32,761 nt of DNA, taken from positions 1-32,761 of the forward strand of contig CAYMWP010000037.1 in NCBI GenBank assembly GCA_964393895.1, in the 5' to 3' direction. This document shows, piece after piece, positions 23,777-31,209 of this stretch (position 1 is the first letter of the stretch; every line of letters starts with the position of its first letter). Position numbers and translations under genes: made by a program. A model generated the notes under the pieces. It had not been told where the DNA came from, ran no database searches, and saw only the letters and a program-made list of their open reading frames with translations. The stretch is from B4-G1 sp964393895. Its GTDB lineage: Bacteria > Chloroflexota > Anaerolineae > B4-G1.

Positions 23777-24247
23777 TCAACTCATTTTAGCCAGACTCAT
23801 CTCATCCTCGGTGAGAATCTCGACGAGGCTTTTGGGGGCTTTCGGAAGCACCAACCATTCGAAAAGATTGGTCTCTGTGTAGCCTTCCTCTGCTAGCCAG
23901 GTCCCGAATGACCTGAGGGCACGTACGTGGCAGCGGATAGTATGGACAGACAGACCACCCTCCTGTGGAGGCGCGTAGGGGTGATTCTCGAAGCGTGTCG
24001 TGCGACCTTGTAGGAAAGCGATAAAGTCGCGTCCGTCCTCAAGCATGAGATCGCGGATGGCGGTCGAATGCCCATCGCTGGACAGGAATTTGTAGAACTG
24101 ACCAAGCATACCTGTGTACCACTCGACCGTCTTGGCGGATCTACCTTCCATCTGCTTGGTCAGCACGAAATACTCGATGAGCCGGTCTACTGTTGTATCC
24201 ATCTTATCTACCTTTGCCTGCCTGAAACTTCTCGTCTTCATCTTCAT
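23777..24247 (-). pseudogene. tyrosine recombinase, N-terminal half only
   Basis: 156 residues. It contains the SAM-like core-binding domain of XerC/D-type recombinases: LIEYFVLTKQMEGRSAKTVE, WYTGMLGQFYKFL, VHTIRCHVRALRSFGTWLAE and NLFEWLVLPKAPKSLVEIL, the phrase that links to the catalytic domain. It then stops (TEDEMSLAKMS), so the whole catalytic half with the R-H-R-Y residues is absent. The IS element begins 41 bases beyond. The start is very strong (AGGAGGAGG, four bases before ATG). It faces away from tRNA-Phe, 200 bases downstream of the tRNA's 3' end, as an integrase sitting by its attachment site would. Confidence 0.8.
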
Positions 24248-24273
24248 TTTACCTCCTCCTGGGCGAGAATCTA

Positions 24274-24288
24274 TTGTCCAGTGGACAA
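24274..24288. promoter_or_regulatory. perfect palindrome TTGTCCA-G-TGGACAA
   Basis: A 15-base perfect dyad centred on one base, 27 bases upstream of the recombinase start. It is placed where a repressor or the recombinase itself could bind. No protein for it is apparent in the window. Confidence 0.35.
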
Positions 24289-24414
24289 AACCTCGCGAAA
24301 TAGAAAATCGAGTCAGGTTAACACTTTAGTCTCGTGTCAGTCACTCACTTTCTAAAAATGGGGCGTGAAGCCCGAAAACAGGCCAAAATTGACCCCCAAA
24401 TGGGGCATAAACGC

Positions 24415-24438
24415 AAAAAACCCGCCTTTTCAGGCGGG
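24415..24438 (-). terminator. rho-independent terminator after tRNA-Phe
   Basis: On the minus strand the stem CCCGCCT and its partner AGGCGGG around a four-base loop (24421-24438) are followed by TTTTTT. It begins 13 bases after the tRNA 3' end and closes the tRNA or the longer operon upstream. Confidence 0.85.
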
Positions 24439-24450
24439 TCTATCCTAAGG

Positions 24451-24524
24451 TGCCGAGAGACAGATTTGAACTGTCGACTCCCTGATTTTCAGTCAGGTGC
24501 TCTACCAGGCTGAGCTATCTCGGC
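24451..24524 (-). tRNA. tRNA-Phe (GAA)
   Basis: 74 bases that fold completely: acceptor GCCGAGA with TCTCGGC plus discriminator A, D-arm GCTC/GAGC, anticodon arm CCTGA-CTGAAAA-TCAGG with anticodon GAA, T-arm GACAG-TTCAAAT-CTGTC. The 3' CCA is not encoded (the sequence continues CCTTAGG), so the CCA end must be added after transcription. The CCA-adding enzyme gene lies immediately upstream, only 11 bases away on the same strand. A truncated integrase lies downstream, so this tRNA 3' end was probably an integration site. Confidence 0.96.
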
Positions 24525-24535
24525 GCGAGGGTATT

Positions 24536-26050
24536 CTATCCCAACTGGTCAAGATTGTCAAGCAGGCCGGCGATTTTCCGGGCCAGTGCCAGCGCCTCGT
24601 CCCGCGTATTCACCTCTCCGGCGGCCTGGGCTTCTCTCAACGCTTCCAATATCCGCCCGATCTCTGGCCCGGCGTCCAGTCCCAGTCCTGTTATCAGGTC
24701 GCTGCCCGTGATCAGCGGCGGCGGAGCCACCGTTTCCTCGTATTGATCAAAATAGTGGGTCAGCAGTGTCTCCACTACCTCCAGCCGGCGCGACCAACGC
24801 TGCTCCTGGAGGCTGGGGCCATAAGTCGCCAGGTGGTCGGCCAGGCTGAGCAGTACAACGTCTACCCCAGCGCAGCTCGTGGCGCGAAAGTAGCGGTAGA
24901 CGGCGCGGCGGGTGACCTTCTCGGCGCGGGACAGGTGGGCCGGACGCAGGTGTTGGCCGACTATGGTGCGTATCCGTTCCGCCTCGTCGCGGCTGAAGTG
25001 GAGTTTTCTCATCCGCGCCGCTGCCATTTGAGCGCCTATCGGCTCGTGGTTGTAAAAATGGATGTGACCTTGCTCGTCCTGCGACCAGGTCTGGGGCTTG
25101 CCCACGTCGTGCAGGAGCGCGGCTAGTTTGAGTAACATTGCACGCTCTCGCCCGCCGCTGACTTTTACGCTCAGATGAGCGTTCACGTCGCCGGCGAACT
25201 GGCCCATCGCCCGCGCCAGGTCGCCCCAGGCGGCGGAGGGTGCATCCGCCAGCGCGAGCCGCGCCACTCTTTGCCCCGTGACGGAGGCGCTGACCCCTTC
25301 CAGCGCGTCTACCGTCATCAGTGTGTGATGCCAAACGTCAAAACGGTGCGGCGGCGATTGCGATACGCCTTTGAGTGCTTCCAGTTCCGGCGCTATGTGG
25401 CGCAGCAGGCCGAACTCGTCCAACCGTTGTAGGGGGACGACGGCGCGCGGGAGCGTCAGCAAGCGTGCGAACTCATCCCGCACTCGCTCTGCCGCCGGAA
25501 GCGCCGCCAGGCTTGCGTCGCGGCGAAGCCAACCCACCGTATGCGGCTCGATCTCGAACCCCAGTTCGGCCTCCATCCGTACAACGCGCAACAGTCGCGC
25601 CGGATCGTTCTGGAAGGCGCGCTCGCTCGTGGCGCGGATATAACGCTTTGCCAGATCGGCCTGTCCCCCCGTCGGGTCTATCAACGCGCCTGTCTCGTCC
25701 AGCGCCATTGCGTTGACGGTAAAGTCGCGCGCGAACAGGTCGGCTTCCAGACCGCCGCCGCGCAGCGCGGCAAAGTCCAACTCCACCCGCGCGCCGTTGG
25801 GAGTCGTCGCTATGACCCGGCCAGTATCCCGTTCCGCGTCCAGAGGAAAGTAGTGTCCGTCCAGCGCGTCGGCCACGGAGCGCGCCAGCCCCATCGCGCC
25901 CCGCTCGACGGCAAAATCCCAGTCGTGTACGGGCCGCTCCAGCAGCGCGTCGCGCACCGCGCCGCCCACGGGCCACACCTGCACGCCACGCTCTTTGGCC
26001 AGCCGGCGGACGATTTGCCAGGGCCAATCAGTCAAGGTGACGACAGCCAT
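24536..26050 (-). CDS. cca: CCA-adding tRNA nucleotidyltransferase with HD domain
   Basis: 504 residues. Class II nucleotidyltransferase head: VWPVGGAVRDALLERPVHDW then DFAV, with the metal-binding DWD at 43-45 and an RDFTVNAMA motif (ribose binding), followed by the RLLRVVRMEAELGF segment of the neck. The C-terminal half carries an HD phosphohydrolase-like domain (LLKLAALLHDVGKPQTW). The enzyme adds CCA to tRNA 3' ends; poly(A) polymerase or A-adding variants look similar and cannot be excluded. The ATG at 26050 has GGAG seven bases upstream. It is next to tRNA-Phe, which lacks an encoded CCA. The start overlaps the end of the small gene at 26028-26231. Confidence 0.88.
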   Translation of the reverse strand: MAVVTLTDWPWQIVRRLAKERGVQVWPVGGAVRDALLERPVHDWDFAVERGAMGLARSVADALDGHYFPLDAERDTGRVIATTPNGARVELDFAALRGGGLEADLFARDFTVNAMALDETGALIDPTGGQADLAKRYIRATSERAFQNDPARLLRVVRMEAELGFEIEPHTVGWLRRDASLAALPAAERVRDEFARLLTLPRAVVPLQRLDEFGLLRHIAPELEALKGVSQSPPHRFDVWHHTLMTVDALEGVSASVTGQRVARLALADAPSAAWGDLARAMGQFAGDVNAHLSVKVSGGRERAMLLKLAALLHDVGKPQTWSQDEQGHIHFYNHEPIGAQMAAARMRKLHFSRDEAERIRTIVGQHLRPAHLSRAEKVTRRAVYRYFRATSCAGVDVVLLSLADHLATYGPSLQEQRWSRRLEVVETLLTHYFDQYEETVAPPPLITGSDLITGLGLDAGPEIGRILEALREAQAAGEVNTRDEALALARKIAGLLDNLDQLG

Positions 26051-26231
26051 TGGGGTGCTCCACGGCCGGCACAAAGATCACTTGGGGCTCCTCTTTGGGA
26101 CGGCTGCGCTTGGCGGCCCGCCGGGCCTCGCCGGCCGTCCATCCCGTTCCGGCCACGCGCCCGCGCACCAGCGCCACCCAACGACCGGCGTAGGGGGCGA
26201 GATCGGCCCAGCGCAAGTTCGCATCCTTCAT
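26028..26231 (-). CDS. small hypothetical protein, DUF5678-like
   Basis: 67 residues: DLAPYAGRWVALVRGRVAGTGWTAGEARRAAKRSRPKEEPQVIFVP resembles the short DUF5678 proteins (a 'Y-x-G-x-W-V-A-L' strand, a second strand, then an Ala/Arg helix and a final strand). Function unknown. It lies between dtd (stop at 26236) and cca, overlapping cca by 23 bases in another frame, so the three are co-transcribed. The ribosome binding site is weak, and a small protein in this position could be a co-translated regulator. Confidence 0.6.
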   Translation of the reverse strand: MKDANLRWADLAPYAGRWVALVRGRVAGTGWTAGEARRAAKRSRPKEEPQVIFVPAVEHPNGCRHLD

Positions 26232-26235
26232 AACC

Positions 26236-26673
26236 CTAACGCTCCAGAGGGATGGTCACCGGGCCATCGTTGTGTATCTCGACTAGCATGTGCGCGCCAA
26301 AGATGCCGGTCTCGACGGGCACGTCGTGGTCTCGCAGCGCCTGGGCAAAGTGAGCCACCAGCGGTTCGGCTACCTCCGGCGGAGCGGCGTCGGTAAAGCT
26401 GGGGCGGCGGCCCTTGCGAGTGTCGGCGTAGAGGGTGAACTGGGAGATGACCAGCGCCGCACCTTCCACGTCGAGCAGGCCGGCGTTGATCTTGCCGGCG
26501 CTGTCTTCAAAGATGCGCAGGCCGGCGACTTTGCGCGCCAGCCACTCGGCCTGTTCCTCCGTATCGCCGTGGGTGACGCCCACCAGTACGACCACGCCTC
26601 GCCCAATGGCGCCTACGATCTGACCTTCTACGCTCACCGAGGCCCGGCTGACTCGCTGTACGACTGCCCGCAT
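26236..26673 (-). CDS. dtd: D-aminoacyl-tRNA deacylase
   Basis: 145 residues, usual length. It begins MRAVVQRVSRASVSVEG and has the two signature motifs: SQFTLYAD (77-84) and NDGPVT near the C-terminus, which lie across the dimer interface and form the chiral-proofreading site. It hydrolyses D-amino acids wrongly attached to tRNA. I start at the ATG at 26673, eight bases after GGAG; a longer frame to 26691 is possible. It belongs to the tRNA-related group with cca and trpS. Identification is secure. Confidence 0.95.
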   Translation of the reverse strand: MRAVVQRVSRASVSVEGQIVGAIGRGVVVLVGVTHGDTEEQAEWLARKVAGLRIFEDSAGKINAGLLDVEGAALVISQFTLYADTRKGRRPSFTDAAPPEVAEPLVAHFAQALRDHDVPVETGIFGAHMLVEIHNDGPVTIPLER

Positions 26674-26697
26674 ATTCACTTCTCCGTCCACTCGACG

Positions 26698-27486
26698 CTA
26701 TGTCTTGGCCCACTGCCGGGCCAGGCCCATCGCGGCCGCCCCCAGGATGTAGGGGGTCAACAGGGCAGCCGCTGCTGCCCGGCCCATACCGTTGGTCAGC
26801 AGTACCAACAGCGGCAAACTTGTCGCGATCAGCAGCATAGCCATTGGTGCAACGATGGTCACCACGGCACTTTCCCGCCAGCGCAAGGCCAATCCCACCC
26901 CCAGCGCCGCCGCCGGCCAGTTCAGTCCCCATAGACCAATGGCAATCGCCATACAGGCCAGCGCCGGGCCTGTCACATGCACCGGGTCGAGACCAGGAGA
27001 GGCCCCATACGGCCCATCCTGGTAGCCGGGATAGGGGTAAAGCATTATCGAGTAAAAGATCACTGCGACCGCGATGCCGACCTGCACCATACCCACGGCC
27101 AGCGCGGGCATCAACCCTACGATCAGGGCCAGCAGGACGCGCACCCGGTGGAGTGCGGCAAAGACGTAACCTCGTACCAACGCGGCCTCCGAGAGCGTGG
27201 TCACGTGCAAGAGATCGTACGTCTCGCTGCGCGCGTCGCGGGAGACCAGGATAGTCGCAAAGACGGCCGTGATCGGTGGTGTTAGGATCGTGAGCAGCCA
27301 GGCCAGCGCCAGCAGGATCATGCTGGCGAGGCCCGGTTGGTCGCTCTCCATACGCAGCGTTTCCCACGTGGCGACCGCCAAGCTCGCCAGGCCCAATCCA
27401 AAGGCCAGCCACAGCGCAGCGCGGCCCGAGGGCCACTTGCCGCGCCGCGTCAGTCGCTCCACCAACGGGTTGCGATAGATGTTCAT
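26698..27486 (-). CDS. ABC-2 permease-like membrane protein
   Basis: 262 residues with about six hydrophobic segments, beginning NPLVERLTRRGKWPSGRAAL, a start seen in membrane parts of bacterial ABC-2-type exporters. It has TILVSRDARSETYDLLHVTT (a cytoplasmic loop after the second helix) as in ABC-2 permeases, then a Gly/Pro/Tyr-rich outer stretch (YPYPGYQDGPYGASPG). No ATPase gene adjoins it, so it may pair with one elsewhere. ATG overlaps the upstream stop (ATGA), and GGGGAG is seven bases upstream. Function open. Confidence 0.7.
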   Translation of the reverse strand: MNIYRNPLVERLTRRGKWPSGRAALWLAFGLGLASLAVATWETLRMESDQPGLASMILLALAWLLTILTPPITAVFATILVSRDARSETYDLLHVTTLSEAALVRGYVFAALHRVRVLLALIVGLMPALAVGMVQVGIAVAVIFYSIMLYPYPGYQDGPYGASPGLDPVHVTGPALACMAIAIGLWGLNWPAAALGVGLALRWRESAVVTIVAPMAMLLIATSLPLLVLLTNGMGRAAAAALLTPYILGAAAMGLARQWAKT

Positions 27487-27845
27487 TTTTCTACTCCCCG
27501 CGCCCGCCCGCGCCACTCTGCGATGGGGAAGCGTTCCTCGTTCCGCTCCAACTTGCCCAGCGCCGCCGCGCTCACATCCACTCCCAGCACGTTCGCCAGG
27601 CTGAGCGCGTAGATGAGCACGTCGGCCAGCTCGGCGGCGACGGCGGCCCGCTTGGCCTCATCCTGTACGGCGGCGACCGCCTGTTCGTTGGTGAGCCATT
27701 GAAAGTGCTCCATCAGCTCGGCGGCCTCGATTCCGATGGCGACACTCAGATTCTTGGGGGTGTGGAACTGCTCCCAGTCGCGGGCAGCCACGAACCCGGC
27801 TATGCGCCGGCGCAGTTCGGCCAGGGTGGTAGTCTCGTCCGTCAC
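27483..27845 (-). CDS. MazG-like nucleotide pyrophosphohydrolase
   Basis: 120 residues, single domain. DWEQFHTPKNLSVAIGIEAAELMEHFQWL is the dCTP pyrophosphatase (RS21-C6/MazG-like) motif with the EAAELxE metal-binding residues, and ELADVLIYALSLANVLGVDV supplies the second acidic pair. It would remove pyrophosphate from non-canonical or excess dNTPs. The start is a GTG overlapping the trpS stop (GTGA), and its own stop overlaps the next ATG. The long open frame up to 28124 is only an extension into trpS. Confidence 0.87.
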   Translation of the reverse strand: MTDETTTLAELRRRIAGFVAARDWEQFHTPKNLSVAIGIEAAELMEHFQWLTNEQAVAAVQDEAKRAAVAAELADVLIYALSLANVLGVDVSAAALGKLERNEERFPIAEWRGRARGVEK

Positions 27846-28840
27846 CGGGGTTTGGGCAATCCGACGGCCTCTTTGACCTCGGCTATGGTCTCGGCGGCGA
27901 TGGCAGAGGCCCGGCGAGCGCCCTCGGCCAGGATGTCCCACACGAGATCGGGGGCGGCGGCCAGTTCGGCCCGGCGCTCGCGGAAGGGGGCAAAGTGGTC
28001 GCTCAGGTTCTGGGCGAACAGGCGCTTGCACTGCACGCAACCGATCTGGGCCTCTCGGCAATCCTGCTCGATCTGCGCCGCCTGGTCTGAGGAGAAAAAG
28101 CCGTGCAAGGAAAAGACGTTGCACACCTCCGGGTGACCGGGGTCGGAGCGGAATTTGCGGGCCGGGTCGGTCTTCATCTGCATCACCCGCTCCCGAATCT
28201 CGTCCGGCGAGGCAGAGATCTCGATGTGGTTGTCCAGCGATTTGCTCATCTTTTGCTCGCCGTCAATACCCAGGACTTTGGTGAACTCGGTGTGCTTGGC
28301 CTGGGGCTCGATCAGCACCGCGCCAAAGTGATGGTTGAAGCGGCGCACGATCTCGCGGGTGAACTCCAGGTGAGGGGCCTGGTCCACGCCGACCGGGACG
28401 ACGTCGGACTTGTAGAGCGTGATGTCGGCGGCCATCAGCACCGGGTAGCCGACTAATCCATAGTTGACGTTATCCGGTTGTTGGCGCACTTTTTCCTTGA
28501 ACGTGGGCAGCCGGGTCAGCCAGCCCAACGGGGTGGCCATCGAAAGCAACAGATGCAACTGGACCACCTGCGGCACGTGAGATTGAACAAAAACGATGGT
28601 GCCCTGATCGGGGTCCATCCCGGCGGCCAGCCAGTCGAGCGTCATCTCGTAGGTCCACTTGCGCAGCTTGTCGGTATCCTCGAGGGTGGTGAGGGCGTGT
28701 AGGTCCACCACACAGTAGACGCAGTCGTAATCCTCTTGCAGGGCGACGTAATTGCGGATGGCGCCCAGATAGTTGCCCAGGTGTTGCCGTCCGGTGGGGC
28801 GAGCGCCAGAAAAGACGCGGCCTCTCTTTTTCGCATTCAT
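27842..28840 (-). CDS. trpS: tryptophan-tRNA ligase
   Basis: 332 residues, the usual size. Class I aminoacyl-tRNA synthetase: the HIGH-type motif PTGRQHLGN (15-23) and KMSKS (197-201) are both present, as are GLVGYPVLMAADITLYKSD and the bacterial TrpS C-terminus. It charges tRNA-Trp with tryptophan, using ATP, in the cytoplasm. ATG is 11 bases after GGAG. It is coupled to the pyrophosphohydrolase (GTGA) and lies 17 bases after the DUF3782-like gene. Confidence 0.96.
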   Translation of the reverse strand: MNAKKRGRVFSGARPTGRQHLGNYLGAIRNYVALQEDYDCVYCVVDLHALTTLEDTDKLRKWTYEMTLDWLAAGMDPDQGTIVFVQSHVPQVVQLHLLLSMATPLGWLTRLPTFKEKVRQQPDNVNYGLVGYPVLMAADITLYKSDVVPVGVDQAPHLEFTREIVRRFNHHFGAVLIEPQAKHTEFTKVLGIDGEQKMSKSLDNHIEISASPDEIRERVMQMKTDPARKFRSDPGHPEVCNVFSLHGFFSSDQAAQIEQDCREAQIGCVQCKRLFAQNLSDHFAPFRERRAELAAAPDLVWDILAEGARRASAIAAETIAEVKEAVGLPKPR

Positions 28841-28857
28841 TGGGTCGGATACTCCTT

Positions 28858-29615
28858 TTACAACGTAGCCAGATCAAAAGTTTCCGGGGCGACACTATCG
28901 GTGTAACTATAGACCTGGATGCCCAGATCGTCGGCCACGGACTGAGCCTGCTCGTCCACCATAGGGGAGATCACCAGCATCCGGTCGGCGGCCCGGTCGT
29001 GTAGTTGTTCGTAGAAGCGCACCTTGCGTTCGAAGATGTACATGTCCGATTTACTCATTGAGGGCTTGATTTCGCAGGCGATCAACAGGCCATTTTTGAC
29101 GATAATGTCCAATTCGACTTGCTCGGGACGCCCAAAGACTTTCCCTCGCTCGTCGTATTCGGTGACGTTCAACACCTGGACGTCGAAAGATTCTTCCAGG
29201 ATGCCTTTCAGTGCATTCCGAAACGATGCTTCCGAGTATAAACCCCAGCGCGCGCCCAGCGCGCCGATAGTGCTATCGTGCTTGCGGCTCAATCTTTCGA
29301 CAGATTCCAGCAAGCGGTTGATCGAAGCCTGGTTTTCGTCCCACTTTCTGTTCTGTTCATCCCATCTTTTGTTCTGTTCAGCCCACTTTTTGCTCTGTTC
29401 ATCCCATTTTTGTTCTGTTGATCCCACTTGCGACTTTGCTCTTCTCGGTCACGGCGCAGTTCGTCGAGCAGACGGTCAAACCTGCTTTCCGTTTCTTCCC
29501 TGTCGGCAAGGTGGCGCCTCGAGAGTTGCACGACGAGGTCTTGGATCTCACGGTCGTGTTGCAAGATGGTCGGCAGTTCTTGGATAATGATCTGCTTGAT
29601 TTGTTGGGTTTGCAT
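28858..29615 (-). pseudogene. DUF3782-like PD-(D/E)XK nuclease, frameshifted in repeats
   Basis: The N-terminal part, starting MQTQQIKQIIIQELPTILQH after GAGGAG, is a coiled coil that enters a 7-residue repeat: K-W-D-Q-Q-N-K, then, in another frame, KWDEQSK, KWAEQNK, RWDEQNR and KWDENQ. At a run of five As (29407-29411) one base is missing and the frame changes. The C-terminal part, intact in the second frame, has RWGLYSEASFRNALK, VELDIIVKNGLLIACEIK (a PD-(D/E)XK core) and RMLVISPMVDEQAQ. Family members are thought to be nucleases; role unknown. Polymorphic expression, an uncalled base or decay could all explain the shift. Confidence 0.78.
29315..29430. repeat. 21-bp tandem repeats in the coiled coil
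   Basis: About five imperfect copies of a 21-base unit, each coding for K/R-W-D/A-E/Q-Q/N-N/S-K/R. Plus-strand copies share TTCTGTTCATCCCA or similar text. This is a natural site for slippage and contains the frameshift at 29407-29411. Confidence 0.8.
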
Positions 29616-29736
29616 TTCGTCGCTCTCCTCTGGCCGTGGTATAGCCTCGTGCGCTCGCATCTCGCGTGGTTCCCCGGACTATTACCCAATCATAGTGTAC
29701 CACAGGAGCGGCGGGGAGGCAAGCAAAAACCAAGAG

Positions 29737-29947
29737 GGGATTCCGCAACAAGTCGGCTCAGTACCACACCCCCACATATAGGGAAAAATTTTGCGCAACC
29801 CCCATACGTGGGGTCGAAAAATTGGGTTGACTTTGCGAAAAACTCGCTCAACCCCTGGGTTGACTTTTTGACACCGAATATCTGGGAGGCTGCGCTGAAT
29901 CAGCCCTCACATCTGGGAGTTGGCTCACGGGACTTTTGCGGAATCCC
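29737..29947. mobile_element. MITE-like element with inverted ends
   Basis: GGGATTCCGCAA at 29737-29748 and TTGCGGAATCCC at 29936-29947 are perfect inverted ends. Five more bases inside the ends (AAGTC on each side) match after one base of offset. The 211 bases between hold no gene but have internal structure: CCCCATACGTGGGG (stem), CAACCCCTGGGTTG and a 12-base direct repeat TGGGTTGACTTT at 29823 and 29856. No clear target duplication. It stands in a 400-base gap directly upstream of the aminotransferase promoter. Confidence 0.55.
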
Positions 29948-29961
29948 ATCTCTGTCCCAAG

Positions 29962-29990
29962 TTGCCGCTTACGACGACCAATAGTATAAT
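29962..29990 (+). promoter_or_regulatory. promoter of the aminotransferase gene
   Basis: TTGCCG (29962-29967, 4 of 6), a 17-base spacer and a perfect TATAAT (29985-29990). Transcription would start near 29997, giving a leader of about 20 bases with the GGAGG ribosome binding site at 30003-30007. It begins 15 bases outside the MITE-like element. Confidence 0.65.
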
Positions 29991-30017
29991 ACACGCACCT
30001 GTGGAGGCAGGCCAAGA

Positions 30018-31172
30018 GTGGCTCACAACAACGCCTCATCCCAATACCCGGACGTAGAAACACTACGGACCGCGTTCCCGGTCACCGAGCACTGCACTTA
30101 TCTGAACCACGCGGCCGTAGCGCCATTGCCCGACCCCGTGCGCGCCGCTATGTCCAAGTTCATCGCCGACCGGGGCGTGATGTTCGACCGCGCGCGCCGA
30201 TACGAGACCATCTCAGACGACCTGCGCTCCGTGCTGGCCTGGCTGATCAACGGCACGCCGGACGAGATCGCCCTCGTGCAGAACACCAGCGAGGGCCTCA
30301 ACATCGTCGCCAACGGGTTGCCACTGCAAGCGGGCGATAACGTCGTATTCTGCGACATGGAGTTTCCCTCCAACGTCTACCCCTGGATGAACCTGCGGCA
30401 CAGGGGCATCGAGACCCGCTGCCTCCCCCACGACGGCGGCGGGCTGACGGTCGAGGCGCTGGAAAGACACGCCGACGAACGTACCCGCGTCGTGACCGTC
30501 AGCGCGGTTCAGTTTCTCACGGGTTTCAGGAGCGACCTCCAGGCGCTAGGGGCGTGGTGCCGCGAGCACAGGGCTTATTTCGTCGTGGATGGGATCCAAG
30601 CGTTGGGCGTCGTGCCCGTGGACGTGCAAGCGTGCCAGATCGACTTTCTCTCTTGCGGCGGCCCCAAGTGGCTGATGGGACCCCCAGGCCAGGGCTTTAT
30701 ATACTGCCGCGAGGAACTGTTGGACGAGATACTGCCCCCCTTCGCCGGCTGTATCAGCGTCACCGGGTGGGAGAACTGGCGCGATTACAATCTGACCTTC
30801 CTGCCCAATGCGTGCCGCTTCGAGCTCGGCTGCGCCAACACCATTGGGCAGATCGGCCTGCTGGCGGCGGTGCGCTTACTGATGCAAATCGGCGTCCCTG
30901 CCATCGAGCGCTGGACGCTGCATCTGACTGACGTACTGATCGCTACCCTCGAGCAACTGGGCTACGAGGTCGTGAGCAACCTCGATCCCCAGCGCCGGTC
31001 GGCCATCGTCTCATTCAGCGCGCCCGGTGACGTGGACGAACTATTCCAGAGATTAAGCGATGCAAAAGTGGTGGTCTCCAAGCGCGAGCAATACATCCGT
31101 GTCTCGCCGCACTGCTACAACACCGAACAGGAAATTACCCGCCTAGGCGAGGTGCTGAGTGGCGCAGGCTGA
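30018..31172 (+). CDS. class V aminotransferase (cysteine desulfurase-like)
   Basis: 384 residues, fold type I PLP enzyme. TYLNHAAVAPLPDPVRAAM at the start binds the substrate side; VQNTSEGLNIVANGL holds the phosphate loop; D191 (VVDGIQALG) pairs with the pyridine nitrogen and K217 (GGPKWLMGPPG) is the Schiff-base lysine. Related enzymes are cysteine desulfurases, kynureninases and epimerases; there is no clear desulfurase active-site Cys loop, so I give only the class. GTG start, ten bases after GGAGG. A promoter is visible upstream. It lies 37 bases ahead of the AAA ATPase, which may share its transcript. Confidence 0.9.
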   Translation: MAHNNASSQYPDVETLRTAFPVTEHCTYLNHAAVAPLPDPVRAAMSKFIADRGVMFDRARRYETISDDLRSVLAWLINGTPDEIALVQNTSEGLNIVANGLPLQAGDNVVFCDMEFPSNVYPWMNLRHRGIETRCLPHDGGGLTVEALERHADERTRVVTVSAVQFLTGFRSDLQALGAWCREHRAYFVVDGIQALGVVPVDVQACQIDFLSCGGPKWLMGPPGQGFIYCREELLDEILPPFAGCISVTGWENWRDYNLTFLPNACRFELGCANTIGQIGLLAAVRLLMQIGVPAIERWTLHLTDVLIATLEQLGYEVVSNLDPQRRSAIVSFSAPGDVDELFQRLSDAKVVVSKREQYIRVSPHCYNTEQEITRLGEVLSGAG

Positions 31173-31209
31173 ATTGTCAGCTTGCCCCACCGATAGACAG
31201 GAGTGAGAA

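Noticed and set aside
27846..28124. Arg/Pro-rich extension of the MazG-like protein
   Set aside because: The residues overlap trpS and look like an out-of-frame reading; the family start fits the GTG at 27845.
29824..29867. CRISPR-like spaced repeats (GGGTTGACTTT twice)
   Set aside because: Only two copies of 11-12 bases 33 apart, inside an element with inverted ends; no third copy, no cas genes.
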